A DNA stretch of 62,078 nt. Source: Faucicola osloensis_C (lineage in GTDB: Bacteria > Pseudomonadota > Gammaproteobacteria > Pseudomonadales > Moraxellaceae). Location of the stretch: assembly GCA_019353055.1 (NCBI GenBank), contig JABAHL010000014.1, positions 1-62,078 on the forward strand. Direction: 5' to 3'. This document shows, piece by piece, positions 8,894-17,616 of the stretch. A model generated the notes under the pieces. The model worked only from the letters and a program-made list of their open reading frames with translations. It was not told the DNA's origin and did not search any database. Made by a program: the position numbers and the translations under genes. Numbering within the stretch: the first letter of the stretch is position 1; each line of letters opens with the position of its first letter.

Positions 8894-8928
8894 TAAAAAA
8901 ACCCCAAATCTTTCAATTTGAGGTTTTT
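8894..8928 (-). terminator. Terminator of ahpC
   Basis: In the minus direction AACCTCAAAT pairs with ATTTGGGGTT (one T-G pair) around a short loop and is followed by seven T. It lies 46 bases past the ahpC stop and separates ahpC from the cytX-like gene. Confidence 0.8.
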
Positions 8929-8973
8929 CAATTTTATCTAATTGTCAGTCAATGAAACATTAGACCATCAAGA

Positions 8974-9540
8974 TTAGATTTTACCTACTAAATCTAGGCT
9001 TGGTTTTAAGGTTTCTTTACCTTTTTCCCATGCCGCTGGACATACTTCACCGTCGTTGTCACGCACGTATTGAGCGGCTTGGATTTTACGGATTAAGTCT
9101 TTAGCAGAACGACCGATACCTAAGTCATGAATTTCTGCCACTTTGATTTTACCGTCTGGGTCTACCAAGAAAGTACCACGAAGGGCAGCGTTGTCTTCTT
9201 CAATCATCACGTTAAAGCCGCGAGTGATTTTACCAGTACCGTCGCCAAGCATTGGGTATTTTACTTTAGCGATTGCAGGTGACGCATCTGCCCATGCTTT
9301 GTGTACAAAATGGGTGTCTGTCGATACTGCATAGACTTCTACGCCTAATGCTTTGATTTCTTCGTAATGGTCTGCCATGTCTTCAAGTTCAGTTGGGCAA
9401 ACAAAGGTAAAGTCATGTGGATAGAAGAAAAATACTGCCCATTTGCCTTTAACGTCATCTGATGAGATTTCTTTGAATTCACCATTCACATATGCTTGGG
9501 TTTTGAATTCTGGAATGGTTTGGTTGATAATTGCAGCCAT
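8974..9540 (-). CDS. ahpC: Alkyl hydroperoxide reductase subunit C (typical 2-Cys peroxiredoxin)
   Basis: 188 residues, the AhpC-Prx1 length. It reduces H2O2 and organic peroxides, and is re-reduced by AhpF. The peroxidatic cysteine is in FYPHDFTFVCPTELEDM (about residue 48) with the conserved Thr, and the resolving cysteine is in DGEVCPAAWEKGKE near residue 167. Start ATG at 9540 has AAGGAAAAA upstream. It is divergent from oxyR across a 570-base spacer, an arrangement that suggests control by OxyR. Confidence 0.97.
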   Translation of the reverse strand: MAAIINQTIPEFKTQAYVNGEFKEISSDDVKGKWAVFFFYPHDFTFVCPTELEDMADHYEEIKALGVEVYAVSTDTHFVHKAWADASPAIAKVKYPMLGDGTGKITRGFNVMIEEDNAALRGTFLVDPDGKIKVAEIHDLGIGRSAKDLIRKIQAAQYVRDNDGEVCPAAWEKGKETLKPSLDLVGKI

Positions 9541-10111
9541 GGATTTTTCCTTATATAAGCTATTGTTGTGGTTAAAAATTTAGCAACATCACCATTTGAC
9601 AAAGCCAAATCAGTGAGTGCTATATTGATAACACAAATTTGATGTCATTGGCAACCCAGCTTTTTAGGCTCCTAGCTTTTTGGGCTGTAGTCGGTTGCTG
9701 TTTTTTACCCATCAAACGTTGTTATCGATGGGTCTATCTTAGTACAATTTGAGATTGAGTCTATTTTAAAGTTTTTAATTGATTGATTAAATTTTTAAAT
9801 CAAATTTAAGGGTTTTGCCTTGTAGTTTCAATCTTTGACCTATCTTGTAATTATTTTGTTAGACTCGATAATGAATTCAATACCAAAACCAAATTAATAA
9901 TAGATTAAAAAAGATTCCACTCGTAAAAGCACACAAAAATGGTAAACTAAATTTGAAATGATTCGGTTAATTGAAGTTTTTAGCATGCCTCTTTTACATG
10001 TTGTTTGCTAGGGTAGCCGTCAGTTTTTTTACCTTTTTATCTTTTTATTTATCTTTAACTAAAACGCGTTAGCGAAAATTTTACGCTATTTTAAAGGTTA
10101 AAATTCAAACC
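9541..10111. other. ahpC-oxyR intergenic region with a structured element
   Basis: 570 bases without a convincing ORF. It must hold the ahpC (minus) and oxyR (plus) promoters. Two nested inverted repeats lie at 9650-9733: GGCAACC (9650-9656) with GGTTGC (9693-9698), and ACCC ATC (9707-9713) with GATGGGT (9727-9733). The first is followed on the plus strand by TG and six T (9701-9706), like an intrinsic terminator. The rest (9750-10000) is AT-rich. No full OxyR consensus was found by eye. Confidence 0.45.
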
Positions 10112-11095
10112 ATGATTACATTACGACAATTAGAATTTGCATTGGCAGTTGCCAAGTACAAGCATTTCAAACGGGCAGCAGAAGAGTGTAATATCTCACA
10201 ATCTGCTTTAAGCTTGGGGATTGCAGAGCTGGAAAAACAGCTTGATACCCAAATTTTTGAGCGTAACAACAAACAAGTACTAATCACCCCGATTGGGGAA
10301 GAAATTCTTGAGCGAGCCACGCGAATATTTGCCGAAGTCAATGATTTGGTGACCCGCGCCCAGACCCACCAAACCCCCCTCGCCTATCCGATGACGATTG
10401 GTATCATCCCAACCATTGCGCCGTTTTTGCTGCCCAAAGTATTGCCACTACTGCGCCAACAATTCCCACAATTTCAGCTCAATGTGGTAGAAGAACAAAC
10501 TGAGCGATTGCTTGAAAAAGTCCGTTATGGCGCGATTGATACCGCCATTATTGCGCTGCCTTACAATACTGACGGCTTGTTATCATTTGAGTTTTGGTCA
10601 GAGACGTTTTTGGCGGTATTTGCTAAAGACAGTAAACACGCCAACTTACCCAGCATCAATGCCGACGAATTAGCCAACAGTAACTTGATGCTGCTAGGCG
10701 AAGGGCATTGTTTGACCGATCATGCGCTATCGGTATGTCATCTGGATAAAAGCCGCGTCAAACACGCCTTTAGTGAAGCAAGCCTGCATACGTTAATTCA
10801 AATGGCTATCAGCGGTATGGGCACCACGCTAGTCCCGCAAATGGCAGCTGGGCAAGTGCGCCAGCAAACTGCCAATGTGTCGTTAGTGCCGCTTAATGAA
10901 GCCGGTCCGCATCGCCGCTTGGCGTTTGTCACCCGTCTCAACTATGCGCGGGTCGATGATGTTAATCTATTAGGTCGCTTGTTTGCCCAAGGGTTACACG
11001 ATAGCGAATTGGCGTCTGCGCCAGCTACCCCATCTACCTCATCTACAATAGACGCTGAGTCCAAGACTTCAGCGAAGCCCGCCATAGAGGCATAA
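10112..11095 (+). CDS. oxyR: OxyR, LysR-type hydrogen peroxide sensor
   Basis: 327 residues. The N-terminal winged HTH (MITLRQLEFALAVAKYKHF, then SQSALSLGIAELEKQL) is LysR type, followed by the periplasmic-binding-like sensor domain. The redox cysteines are at 200 and 209 in GEGHCLTDHALSVC, the same spacing as C199/C208 of enteric OxyR, so peroxide sensing by disulfide formation is very likely. The C-terminal tail (about 25 residues, Ser/Thr/Ala/Pro-rich) exceeds the usual length of about 305. It is followed six bases later by sbcD, so read-through co-expression with the SbcCD nuclease is possible. Confidence 0.95.
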   Translation: MITLRQLEFALAVAKYKHFKRAAEECNISQSALSLGIAELEKQLDTQIFERNNKQVLITPIGEEILERATRIFAEVNDLVTRAQTHQTPLAYPMTIGIIPTIAPFLLPKVLPLLRQQFPQFQLNVVEEQTERLLEKVRYGAIDTAIIALPYNTDGLLSFEFWSETFLAVFAKDSKHANLPSINADELANSNLMLLGEGHCLTDHALSVCHLDKSRVKHAFSEASLHTLIQMAISGMGTTLVPQMAAGQVRQQTANVSLVPLNEAGPHRRLAFVTRLNYARVDDVNLLGRLFAQGLHDSELASAPATPSTSSTIDAESKTSAKPAIEA

Positions 11096-11101
11096 TTTTT
11101 T

Positions 11102-12652
11102 ATGCTCACTTTATTACATACATCAGATTGGCATTTGGGGCGTAGGCTTTATGGTAAGCCACGCTATGATGAGTTTAAGCAGTTTTTAGACTGGCAGTTA
11201 CAGACGCTGCGTGAGCAAAAAGTCGATGTGCTATTGATTGCAGGGGATATTTTTGATACCACCGCACCCAGCAACCAAGCGCAAAATTTATACTATGATT
11301 TTTTAAGTCAAGTTTGCCATACCGATTGCCGCCATGTGATTATCGTAGCGGGCAATCATGATTCAGCCAGTTTTTTGGAGGCGCCCAAACAGCTACTCAA
11401 AGCCTTTAACACCCATATCATCGGTAGTATGACAGATACGCCGACTGATGAAGTGATTACGTTATCAGATAAATTAGGGCAACCTGAACTCATTGTCATG
11501 GCTGTGCCCTACTTGCGTGACCGTGATGTGCGAACCGTGGGGCATGGCGAACGCCTTGATGATAAAGAACGCAAACTTGCCCAAGGCATCAAAACCCATT
11601 ATGCCCAGATTGCCGATATTGCCATTGCGCAACAAGCGCAGCTGCAAGCCAAATATAAGCGTACCATTCCGATTGTGGCAACGGGGCATTTATTTACTGT
11701 GGGCGGGCAAACGATGGAAGGCGATGGGGTACGTGATTTGTATGTCGGCTCACTCGGTAGTATCGGTGCAGAGATTTTTCACCCCCAGATTGACTATGTG
11801 GCGCTTGGACATTTGCATATCCCGCAAGCGGTTGGTGGACAACCACACATTCGTTACGCTGGCTCACCCATTGCCATGGGTTTTGGTGAAAGTCGCCAGC
11901 AAAAACAAGTGCATTTGCTGCGATTTGATGCCAACCCTGACTTACTGTCTCAGCCATTACAGACTTTAACCATTCAAAAAAAACCACTTGTCTCTGCGCC
12001 AACCCCTGTCAACAAACGCAAAAGGATGAGCCATACGTCGATGGATTTATTTGCGGATGAAGCGTTGTCTGAATCATTCATGCTTGGCGCGATAAATGCA
12101 GAGGCTGAGATTGAAGTAGCTATTGACGCACAAGCGAGCTATAAAGCACAGTATGATACACCCAGTGATCATCTAAGTGGACAAATGAGTGAGCAAAAAC
12201 TTAGTGGACAAAGTAGCGGGCAGCCTTACAATGTAGCCAAGCTTAGCGATACTACCCTCCTGCAATCACTGCCTGTTCCTGTGTTCCAACCCATACAAAC
12301 GCTCAGAGGCGATTGGCAAACCATCAAAACTAGCTTACACAGCCTAAAAAATTCCCAACAATCGGTTTGGCTTGAAGTGGTGTATGACGGGGAAGAAGTC
12401 GTGGGTGATTTATCAGAAAAAATTGCAGAACTGGTTAACGACTCTAGGCTTGAAGTACTACGCATCAAAAATCAGCAAAAACGCGATCAGGTGATGCAAA
12501 GCCAGCGCATGGATGAGTCGCTTGAAGAATTAAACCCAACACAAGTGTTTGAACGCTGTCTAATTGCCCATCAAGTGCTAGAAGAGCAAAAACCCATGCT
12601 ATGGTCAAAATATACTGAAGTGCTTGAAAGCTTGCAAGGGGGTCATCAATGA
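11102..12652 (+). CDS. sbcD: Exonuclease SbcD subunit (Mre11-like)
   Basis: Nuclease subunit of the SbcCD complex, which opens hairpins and trims double-strand ends. The calcineurin-type phosphoesterase motifs are all visible: TSDWHLGRRL (residues 7-16), AGDIFDTTAP (about 46), AGNHDSASF (about 86), TGHLF and GHLHIPQ. 516 residues is about 100 longer than E. coli SbcD. The extra part is a hydrophilic insertion at about 300-395 with SGQ repeats (HLSGQMSEQKLSGQSSGQ) before the C-terminal SbcC-binding domain. Its stop overlaps the sbcC start by ATGA, so translation is coupled. Confidence 0.95.
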   Translation: MLTLLHTSDWHLGRRLYGKPRYDEFKQFLDWQLQTLREQKVDVLLIAGDIFDTTAPSNQAQNLYYDFLSQVCHTDCRHVIIVAGNHDSASFLEAPKQLLKAFNTHIIGSMTDTPTDEVITLSDKLGQPELIVMAVPYLRDRDVRTVGHGERLDDKERKLAQGIKTHYAQIADIAIAQQAQLQAKYKRTIPIVATGHLFTVGGQTMEGDGVRDLYVGSLGSIGAEIFHPQIDYVALGHLHIPQAVGGQPHIRYAGSPIAMGFGESRQQKQVHLLRFDANPDLLSQPLQTLTIQKKPLVSAPTPVNKRKRMSHTSMDLFADEALSESFMLGAINAEAEIEVAIDAQASYKAQYDTPSDHLSGQMSEQKLSGQSSGQPYNVAKLSDTTLLQSLPVPVFQPIQTLRGDWQTIKTSLHSLKNSQQSVWLEVVYDGEEVVGDLSEKIAELVNDSRLEVLRIKNQQKRDQVMQSQRMDESLEELNPTQVFERCLIAHQVLEEQKPMLWSKYTEVLESLQGGHQ

Positions 12653-15600
12653 GAATCTTAAAGCTACGCTTTCAAAACCTTAATTCATTGCAAGGCGAAT
12701 GGGAAATTGACTTTCGCCATGCCGCGTATGCCGATGAAGGTATTTTTGCCATCACAGGCTCGACAGGGGCGGGTAAAAGCACCATTTTAGATGCCATTTG
12801 TCTTGCCTTATACGGTGCGACGCCACGCTTGGGCGAGATTACCCAAAGCAAAAATGACCTCATGTCACGCCATACCGGCGAATGTCTAAGCGAAGTGATT
12901 TTTGCCACCAAAAGTGGCAGTTATCGCTGTACTTGGCTACAAAAGCGCGCCAGAAAAAACCCCGAAGGCAACTTGCAATCCCCGACGCACGAAATCGCCC
13001 CTTTTACCGATGATGCTACAAAGTTACCACCGCTTGAAACCCAAACCAGAAAAACTAGAAAACTGGTCGCTGAATTCACCGGCATGGATTTTGACCGTTT
13101 TACCCGTGCCATGCTACTGGCGCAAGGCAGTTTTGCCGCTTTTTTGCAAGCCAATAGCGATGAGCGCTCCAATCTGCTCGAAGAAATCACCGGCACCGAA
13201 ATCTATGGCGATATCTCAAGAAAAGTACACGAGTTTAAAACCCAATCAGACGCTGAACTTAAGACCCTCACCGATCGCTTATCGGGCATGACGGTGTTAT
13301 CTGATGAAGAAGTACAAAGCCTAACCTCACAAAAAAACGCCTTGGTGGACATCGTCAATCAAACCAAAACCGCCATGACCAAAATCGAGTCTGATAAGCT
13401 ATGGCGACAAAACCTTGACGCATACACGCACCAAATCCATAAGCTTGAGCAGGAAGCACGCGACCTTGCGGAGCAAGAAAGCCAATTTGCCCCACAAAAA
13501 ACCCGACTACAGCGCGCACTAAAAGCCCTTGAAGTGTCGGGTGATATTAAAAAACTTGATTATCAGCGCGATTTGTTGAGCGCACAGCTCAGTGAGCTTG
13601 CCAGTTATGAGTACCAGCTACCCACTGCCGAACACAATTACCAACTTGCTCAAAAAAACCAAGATGAGCGTCAAGCACAAGCCCAGCAAACCGAAACCGA
13701 CTGGCAACAAGCCCAACCGTTATTAAACCAAGTGCGCAAGCTTGACACTACCCTTGGGCAAAAAAATCAGTACGCCCAAGAAATTGCGCAGCAGTTGTCA
13801 CAGCTTAGTGAGGAGTTAGCGCATAATGCCCAAAGCATTGATAGTCAGCAGCAGCAGCTTGTTAGCCAGCAAGTAGAGCGTGAACAGCTTATTCAAGCGC
13901 AGCAGCAAATCCCCCCTGCAACAACCTTGCCTCAAACATTGGCCTCTCTCACCCAGCTACAAGAAACTAGCCAAACACTCAGTGAACAATTGCAGGTTTT
14001 AGTCAGCCAGCAGCAGCAGCTACAAGGTGATTTTCAGCACAATGAGCAGCAAGCCAGCGCTATAAAATCTCAGCTTACGCAGTTGCAATCACAAATTTTT
14101 CAGCATCGACAAAACTTAGAGAGCCAAACCAGTCAATTACATCATCTGACACAAGGGCAATCAGCGGCAGCATTGCGCCAGCAGGTTGAAACTTATTGGC
14201 AAACCGACCAGCAGCTTGCCGCCATACAAAGCGATGTGCAGACTTGGCAAACCAACCTACAACACTATCAGCAATTTGTGCAGCAGTTAGCCGATGGTCA
14301 AACTCAATTGGCTCAGATTGCTAGCCAACGACTAACTAGCGAGCAGCAGCAACAAGCCGCCCGGCAGACTGCCGACTTGTTAAACCGCAACTTGATTTTA
14401 TTGGCAAAAATTCAAGATTTGACCGAGGAGCGCGATAAATTACGCCACGGCGAACCTTGCCCGCTGTGTGGCTCAACCGCGCATCCTTTCGCCACCCACC
14501 AGCCCTACACGCCTGATGATACAGAGCAACAATTAGCGATTGCCAAACAACGGCTTGATGACAGCAATCGCCAATTACAGCAGTTACTGCTTGAAGAGCA
14601 TGCACTCACAAACAGTCAGCAACAGCGCAATGAGCATTTGCAGCACCTACAGGCACACAACCAACGCTTATTAAATCAATTACAGCTTGCCAGCCAACAC
14701 CTTTTACATGCTCAGCCTGTACAACAGGCAATTAAAACGTTGCCGCCCGTTGCAGCGCCCAGCACCGATGACGATATAGCGCACCAAGCCCTTCAAACAT
14801 TGGCGATGATAATCCAGACTGAACAAACCAACAATCAGCAGTCTTTGGCAGCACTGCAAGATTCATTGACGCAAATCGAAGCTGTACAATCCGAACAGCA
14901 GCAAATCCAGCAGCGCTTAGCAAAACTGAGCGAGCAATACCATGACGTTTTGCAGCAACAAACCTTGCTACAAAATCAGCAGCAACATCGCCAAGACAGA
15001 ATCCGTGAGATTGATGCCCAGCAATTGGTTATCGCCGAGAAACAACATCAAGTAATACAGCGCATCGACAAGTCATTGATGCCGTTTGCAACGCGCGAAC
15101 GCACTTTTAGTTTTGCTATTACACAGGATGTGAATGCCCAATTAAATCAGCATATTGATACCCTTGCGCAACTTTTGCAGCGCTATCAAGGATTAGAAAC
15201 TAAGCTTAGCCATATCAATGACACCATCACAGGGATTGAGCAAGCGCTCACCCGATTGGTGGCAGATCAGCACCATCTAACCCAAAATCAACACCAAGCC
15301 CGTCAGCGACAGCAAGCGCTGGCGCAAGAGATTAGCAAGCTACAGGCGCAGCGATACGCCTTGTTTGGCGAACAAGCGGTAGACATCGTCTCTCACGCGT
15401 TAATCCAAGCAAAAAATCAGGCTTTGCGGGATTATCAAACCAGCCAAACAGCCTTTCATGAGCAGCTAAGTCGGCTGCAGATTTTGCAACAACAAATCGC
15501 ATCTTTGACCACTAGCACCACCCAACTAAAAACTGCCCAGCAAACGCTACAAGACGACATCCAGCAGCGTTTTGCGACATTGGGTTTTTTAGATGAGGCG

Positions 15601-16434
15601 GATTATCGCGCTGCGGTTTTGGTGGATACCGAGCGGGAACGCTTACAACAGCTTGCCAGTCAACTCTATGACAGCCAGCAGCGCAATCATAACCTACTGT
15701 CTGAAGCCAAACGCATACAGCAGCAGTTACTCAATCATCCCCAAACTGCGCTGTCACTTGAACAATTGCTTGATGCGCTTGGGCAATTGCAACAGCAATT
15801 CAGCGAGCGGCAAAAACAATTGGGTGCCGTTGAACAGCAGCTAGCAGCCAATGAATCCCTCAAACAAAGCCAACAGCAACTATTAGATGCCATCAACCAA
15901 CAGCGCAACCATACCGAAGAATGGAAAGTATTGCATCAGTTGATTGGTTCAAGCGATGGCAAAAAATTCCGTAACTTTGCCCAAGGCTTGACCTTTAATA
16001 TCATGGTTGCCCACGCCAATGAGCAGCTCAAAAAAATGAGCGACCGTTATTTGCTGATAGCTGATAGCGAGCAGCCTTTGATGCTCAATGTGATGGACAA
16101 TTACCAAGGTGGGCAAATCCGCACCAGTAAAAATCTATCAGGCGGTGAGAGTTTTGTTATCAGCTTGTCGCTTGCATTGGGACTGTCAAATATGGCCAGT
16201 CACCGCATGCAAGTGGATTCGCTGTTTTTGGATGAAGGCTTCGGTACGCTCGATGAAGAAGCACTCGATGTAGCGCTTGACACCCTAACCAACCTACAGC
16301 AATCGGGCAAGCTAATTGGCGTAATTTCCCATATTCAGGCGCTCAAAGATAGAATCAGCAGTCAAATCCAAGTAGTGCCACAAACAGGGGGCATCAGTAA
16401 AATTATCGGTGCCGGTATTACCAAGCTTAGTTGA
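12649..16434 (+). CDS. sbcC: Exonuclease SbcC subunit (Rad50-like SMC ATPase)
   Basis: 1261 residues, longer than the E. coli protein (about 1050). Walker A is AITGSTGAGKSTILDAI (about residue 35), followed by a long Gln-rich coiled coil, the zinc hook GEPCPLCGST (CPLC at about residue 603), a returning coiled coil, and the C-terminal ATPase half with signature NLSGGESFVISLSLALGLS and Walker B LFLDEGFGTLDEE. It tethers and drives SbcD. The start overlaps the sbcD stop (ATGA). The extra length lies in the Gln-rich coils, where CAG/CAA-rich codon runs suggest local repeat expansion. Confidence 0.96.
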   Translation: MRILKLRFQNLNSLQGEWEIDFRHAAYADEGIFAITGSTGAGKSTILDAICLALYGATPRLGEITQSKNDLMSRHTGECLSEVIFATKSGSYRCTWLQKRARKNPEGNLQSPTHEIAPFTDDATKLPPLETQTRKTRKLVAEFTGMDFDRFTRAMLLAQGSFAAFLQANSDERSNLLEEITGTEIYGDISRKVHEFKTQSDAELKTLTDRLSGMTVLSDEEVQSLTSQKNALVDIVNQTKTAMTKIESDKLWRQNLDAYTHQIHKLEQEARDLAEQESQFAPQKTRLQRALKALEVSGDIKKLDYQRDLLSAQLSELASYEYQLPTAEHNYQLAQKNQDERQAQAQQTETDWQQAQPLLNQVRKLDTTLGQKNQYAQEIAQQLSQLSEELAHNAQSIDSQQQQLVSQQVEREQLIQAQQQIPPATTLPQTLASLTQLQETSQTLSEQLQVLVSQQQQLQGDFQHNEQQASAIKSQLTQLQSQIFQHRQNLESQTSQLHHLTQGQSAAALRQQVETYWQTDQQLAAIQSDVQTWQTNLQHYQQFVQQLADGQTQLAQIASQRLTSEQQQQAARQTADLLNRNLILLAKIQDLTEERDKLRHGEPCPLCGSTAHPFATHQPYTPDDTEQQLAIAKQRLDDSNRQLQQLLLEEHALTNSQQQRNEHLQHLQAHNQRLLNQLQLASQHLLHAQPVQQAIKTLPPVAAPSTDDDIAHQALQTLAMIIQTEQTNNQQSLAALQDSLTQIEAVQSEQQQIQQRLAKLSEQYHDVLQQQTLLQNQQQHRQDRIREIDAQQLVIAEKQHQVIQRIDKSLMPFATRERTFSFAITQDVNAQLNQHIDTLAQLLQRYQGLETKLSHINDTITGIEQALTRLVADQHHLTQNQHQARQRQQALAQEISKLQAQRYALFGEQAVDIVSHALIQAKNQALRDYQTSQTAFHEQLSRLQILQQQIASLTTSTTQLKTAQQTLQDDIQQRFATLGFLDEADYRAAVLVDTERERLQQLASQLYDSQQRNHNLLSEAKRIQQQLLNHPQTALSLEQLLDALGQLQQQFSERQKQLGAVEQQLAANESLKQSQQQLLDAINQQRNHTEEWKVLHQLIGSSDGKKFRNFAQGLTFNIMVAHANEQLKKMSDRYLLIADSEQPLMLNVMDNYQGGQIRTSKNLSGGESFVISLSLALGLSNMASHRMQVDSLFLDEGFGTLDEEALDVALDTLTNLQQSGKLIGVISHIQALKDRISSQIQVVPQTGGISKIIGAGITKLS

Positions 16435-16440
16435 CTGAGG

Positions 16441-16518
16441 CTAGGTTTGGTTTGGTTAAGCCAAGTGAAGCCAAATCAAGTTAAGATAAGTTAAGCTAAG
16501 CTAAGCTAATAAGTTAAG
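16441..16518. repeat. Degenerate TTAAGC/CTAAG short repeats after sbcC
   Basis: Imperfect short tandem units: GGTTTGGTTTGG at the start, AAGCCAAGTGAAGCCAAATCAAG, then TTAAG / CTAAG units to about 16518. No ORF or T-run is associated. Confidence 0.6.
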
Positions 16519-16671
16519 CGGCGCGGCAAACACACCGTAACAACCGATTCATAAACCGATTCATCTTGCTGTCATGTCATTGGTTCATACTGTTTATGTC
16601 AATGTTTAGCGCTCGCTTAATCAAAATCTAAGTACTCAGTGTTATTTATGTCAACTCATAAGGGCAACACG

Positions 16672-17580
16672 ATGTTAACCAAACTTTCGCAGCTTTTAGA
16701 GAAAGGGCGCTTTGTCTCGCCTGTCCCTGCCGTGGTGGTGCACCCTACTACCGATATCATTTTGCAATCTTGTATCCAAGCCCATCAGCACCACATCATC
16801 ACCCCGATTTTGGTCGGTCCAAAACACAAAATCGAAAAAGCCGCTACTGACGCCCATTTAGATATTTCAGGCTTTATGTTAGTGGATGCTGAGTATAGCC
16901 ATGACGCAGTTGAAATCGCCGCAAAAATGGTTCGTGAACAGCAAGCCGACTTTATCATCAAAGGCTCAGTGCATACCGATGAGTTAATGGGTGTCTTGGT
17001 CGATAAAACCCAAAACCTACGCACCGAGCGCCGTATGAGCCATGTATGGTTAATGGAAAGTCCCACGTATCACAAGCTTTTGACCTTGACCGATTGTGCA
17101 CTCAACGTGGTGCCAGATTTGCTGACCAAAAAAGACATTTTGCAAAATGCGATTGATTTTGCGCACGCGCTGGACATTGAGCAGCCTAAAGTAGCCATCT
17201 TGGCAGCGGTTGAAGAAGTCAAACCGCAAATGCAATCGACCATTGATGCCGCGGCGTTATGCAAAATGGCAGACCGGGGGCAAATCACCGGTGCCTTACT
17301 TGATGGACCCCTGGCATTTGACAACGCGATTAGCCAACAGTCTGCGGATATCAAACATATCCACTCACCTGTCACGGGCGATGTCGATATTTTACTGGTA
17401 CCTGACTTAGAAGCGGGCAATATGCTAGGTAAACAGTTAATTTATTTGGGTGAAGCCAAAGCCGCTGGCATTGTCATGGGTTCAAAAGTGCCGATTGTGT
17501 TGACCAGTCGTTCGGATGATGAACTCGACCGCCTGTATTCCATTGCCCTTGGCGCCTACGTTGCGCAAAATCGTAAATAA
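16672..17580 (+). CDS. Phosphate acetyl/butyryltransferase family protein
   Basis: 302 residues from ATG 16672, which has AAGGGCAAC eight bases upstream; earlier in-frame starts (GTG 16639, ATG 16648) lack a site. It belongs to the short PTA_PTB family (GRFVSPVPAVVVHP near the start, ADFIIKGSVHTDELM, GDVDILLVPDLEAGNMLGKQ, then a C-terminal SKVPIVLTSRSD). These enzymes exchange CoA of acyl-CoA for phosphate. The acetate kinase gene follows 36 bases later, so together they make ATP from acyl-CoA or, in reverse, activate acetate. Whether acetyl- or butyryl-/propionyl-CoA is preferred cannot be told. Confidence 0.9.
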   Translation: MLTKLSQLLEKGRFVSPVPAVVVHPTTDIILQSCIQAHQHHIITPILVGPKHKIEKAATDAHLDISGFMLVDAEYSHDAVEIAAKMVREQQADFIIKGSVHTDELMGVLVDKTQNLRTERRMSHVWLMESPTYHKLLTLTDCALNVVPDLLTKKDILQNAIDFAHALDIEQPKVAILAAVEEVKPQMQSTIDAAALCKMADRGQITGALLDGPLAFDNAISQQSADIKHIHSPVTGDVDILLVPDLEAGNMLGKQLIYLGEAKAAGIVMGSKVPIVLTSRSDDELDRLYSIALGAYVAQNRK

Positions 17581-17616
17581 GCTTGATGTTAATTCAGGTT
17601 ACTTGAGATTACTAGC

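Noticed and set aside
8690..8896. 68-residue plus-strand frame across the IS right end
   Set aside because: Runs antisense through the IS end and the 5' part of the cytX-like gene; no ribosome site.
8835..8973. TPP riboswitch before the cytX-like gene
   Set aside because: No THI-box sequence (CUGAGA...) and too little space between the ahpC terminator and the start codon.
9720..9780. OxyR binding site upstream of ahpC
   Set aside because: TCTAT-type half sites occur but their spacing does not match the four-part OxyR consensus, so it is not listed as a site.
11474..11689. Minus-strand frames within sbcD and sbcC
   Set aside because: They are antisense shadows of well-supported genes; their composition is that of mirrored codons.
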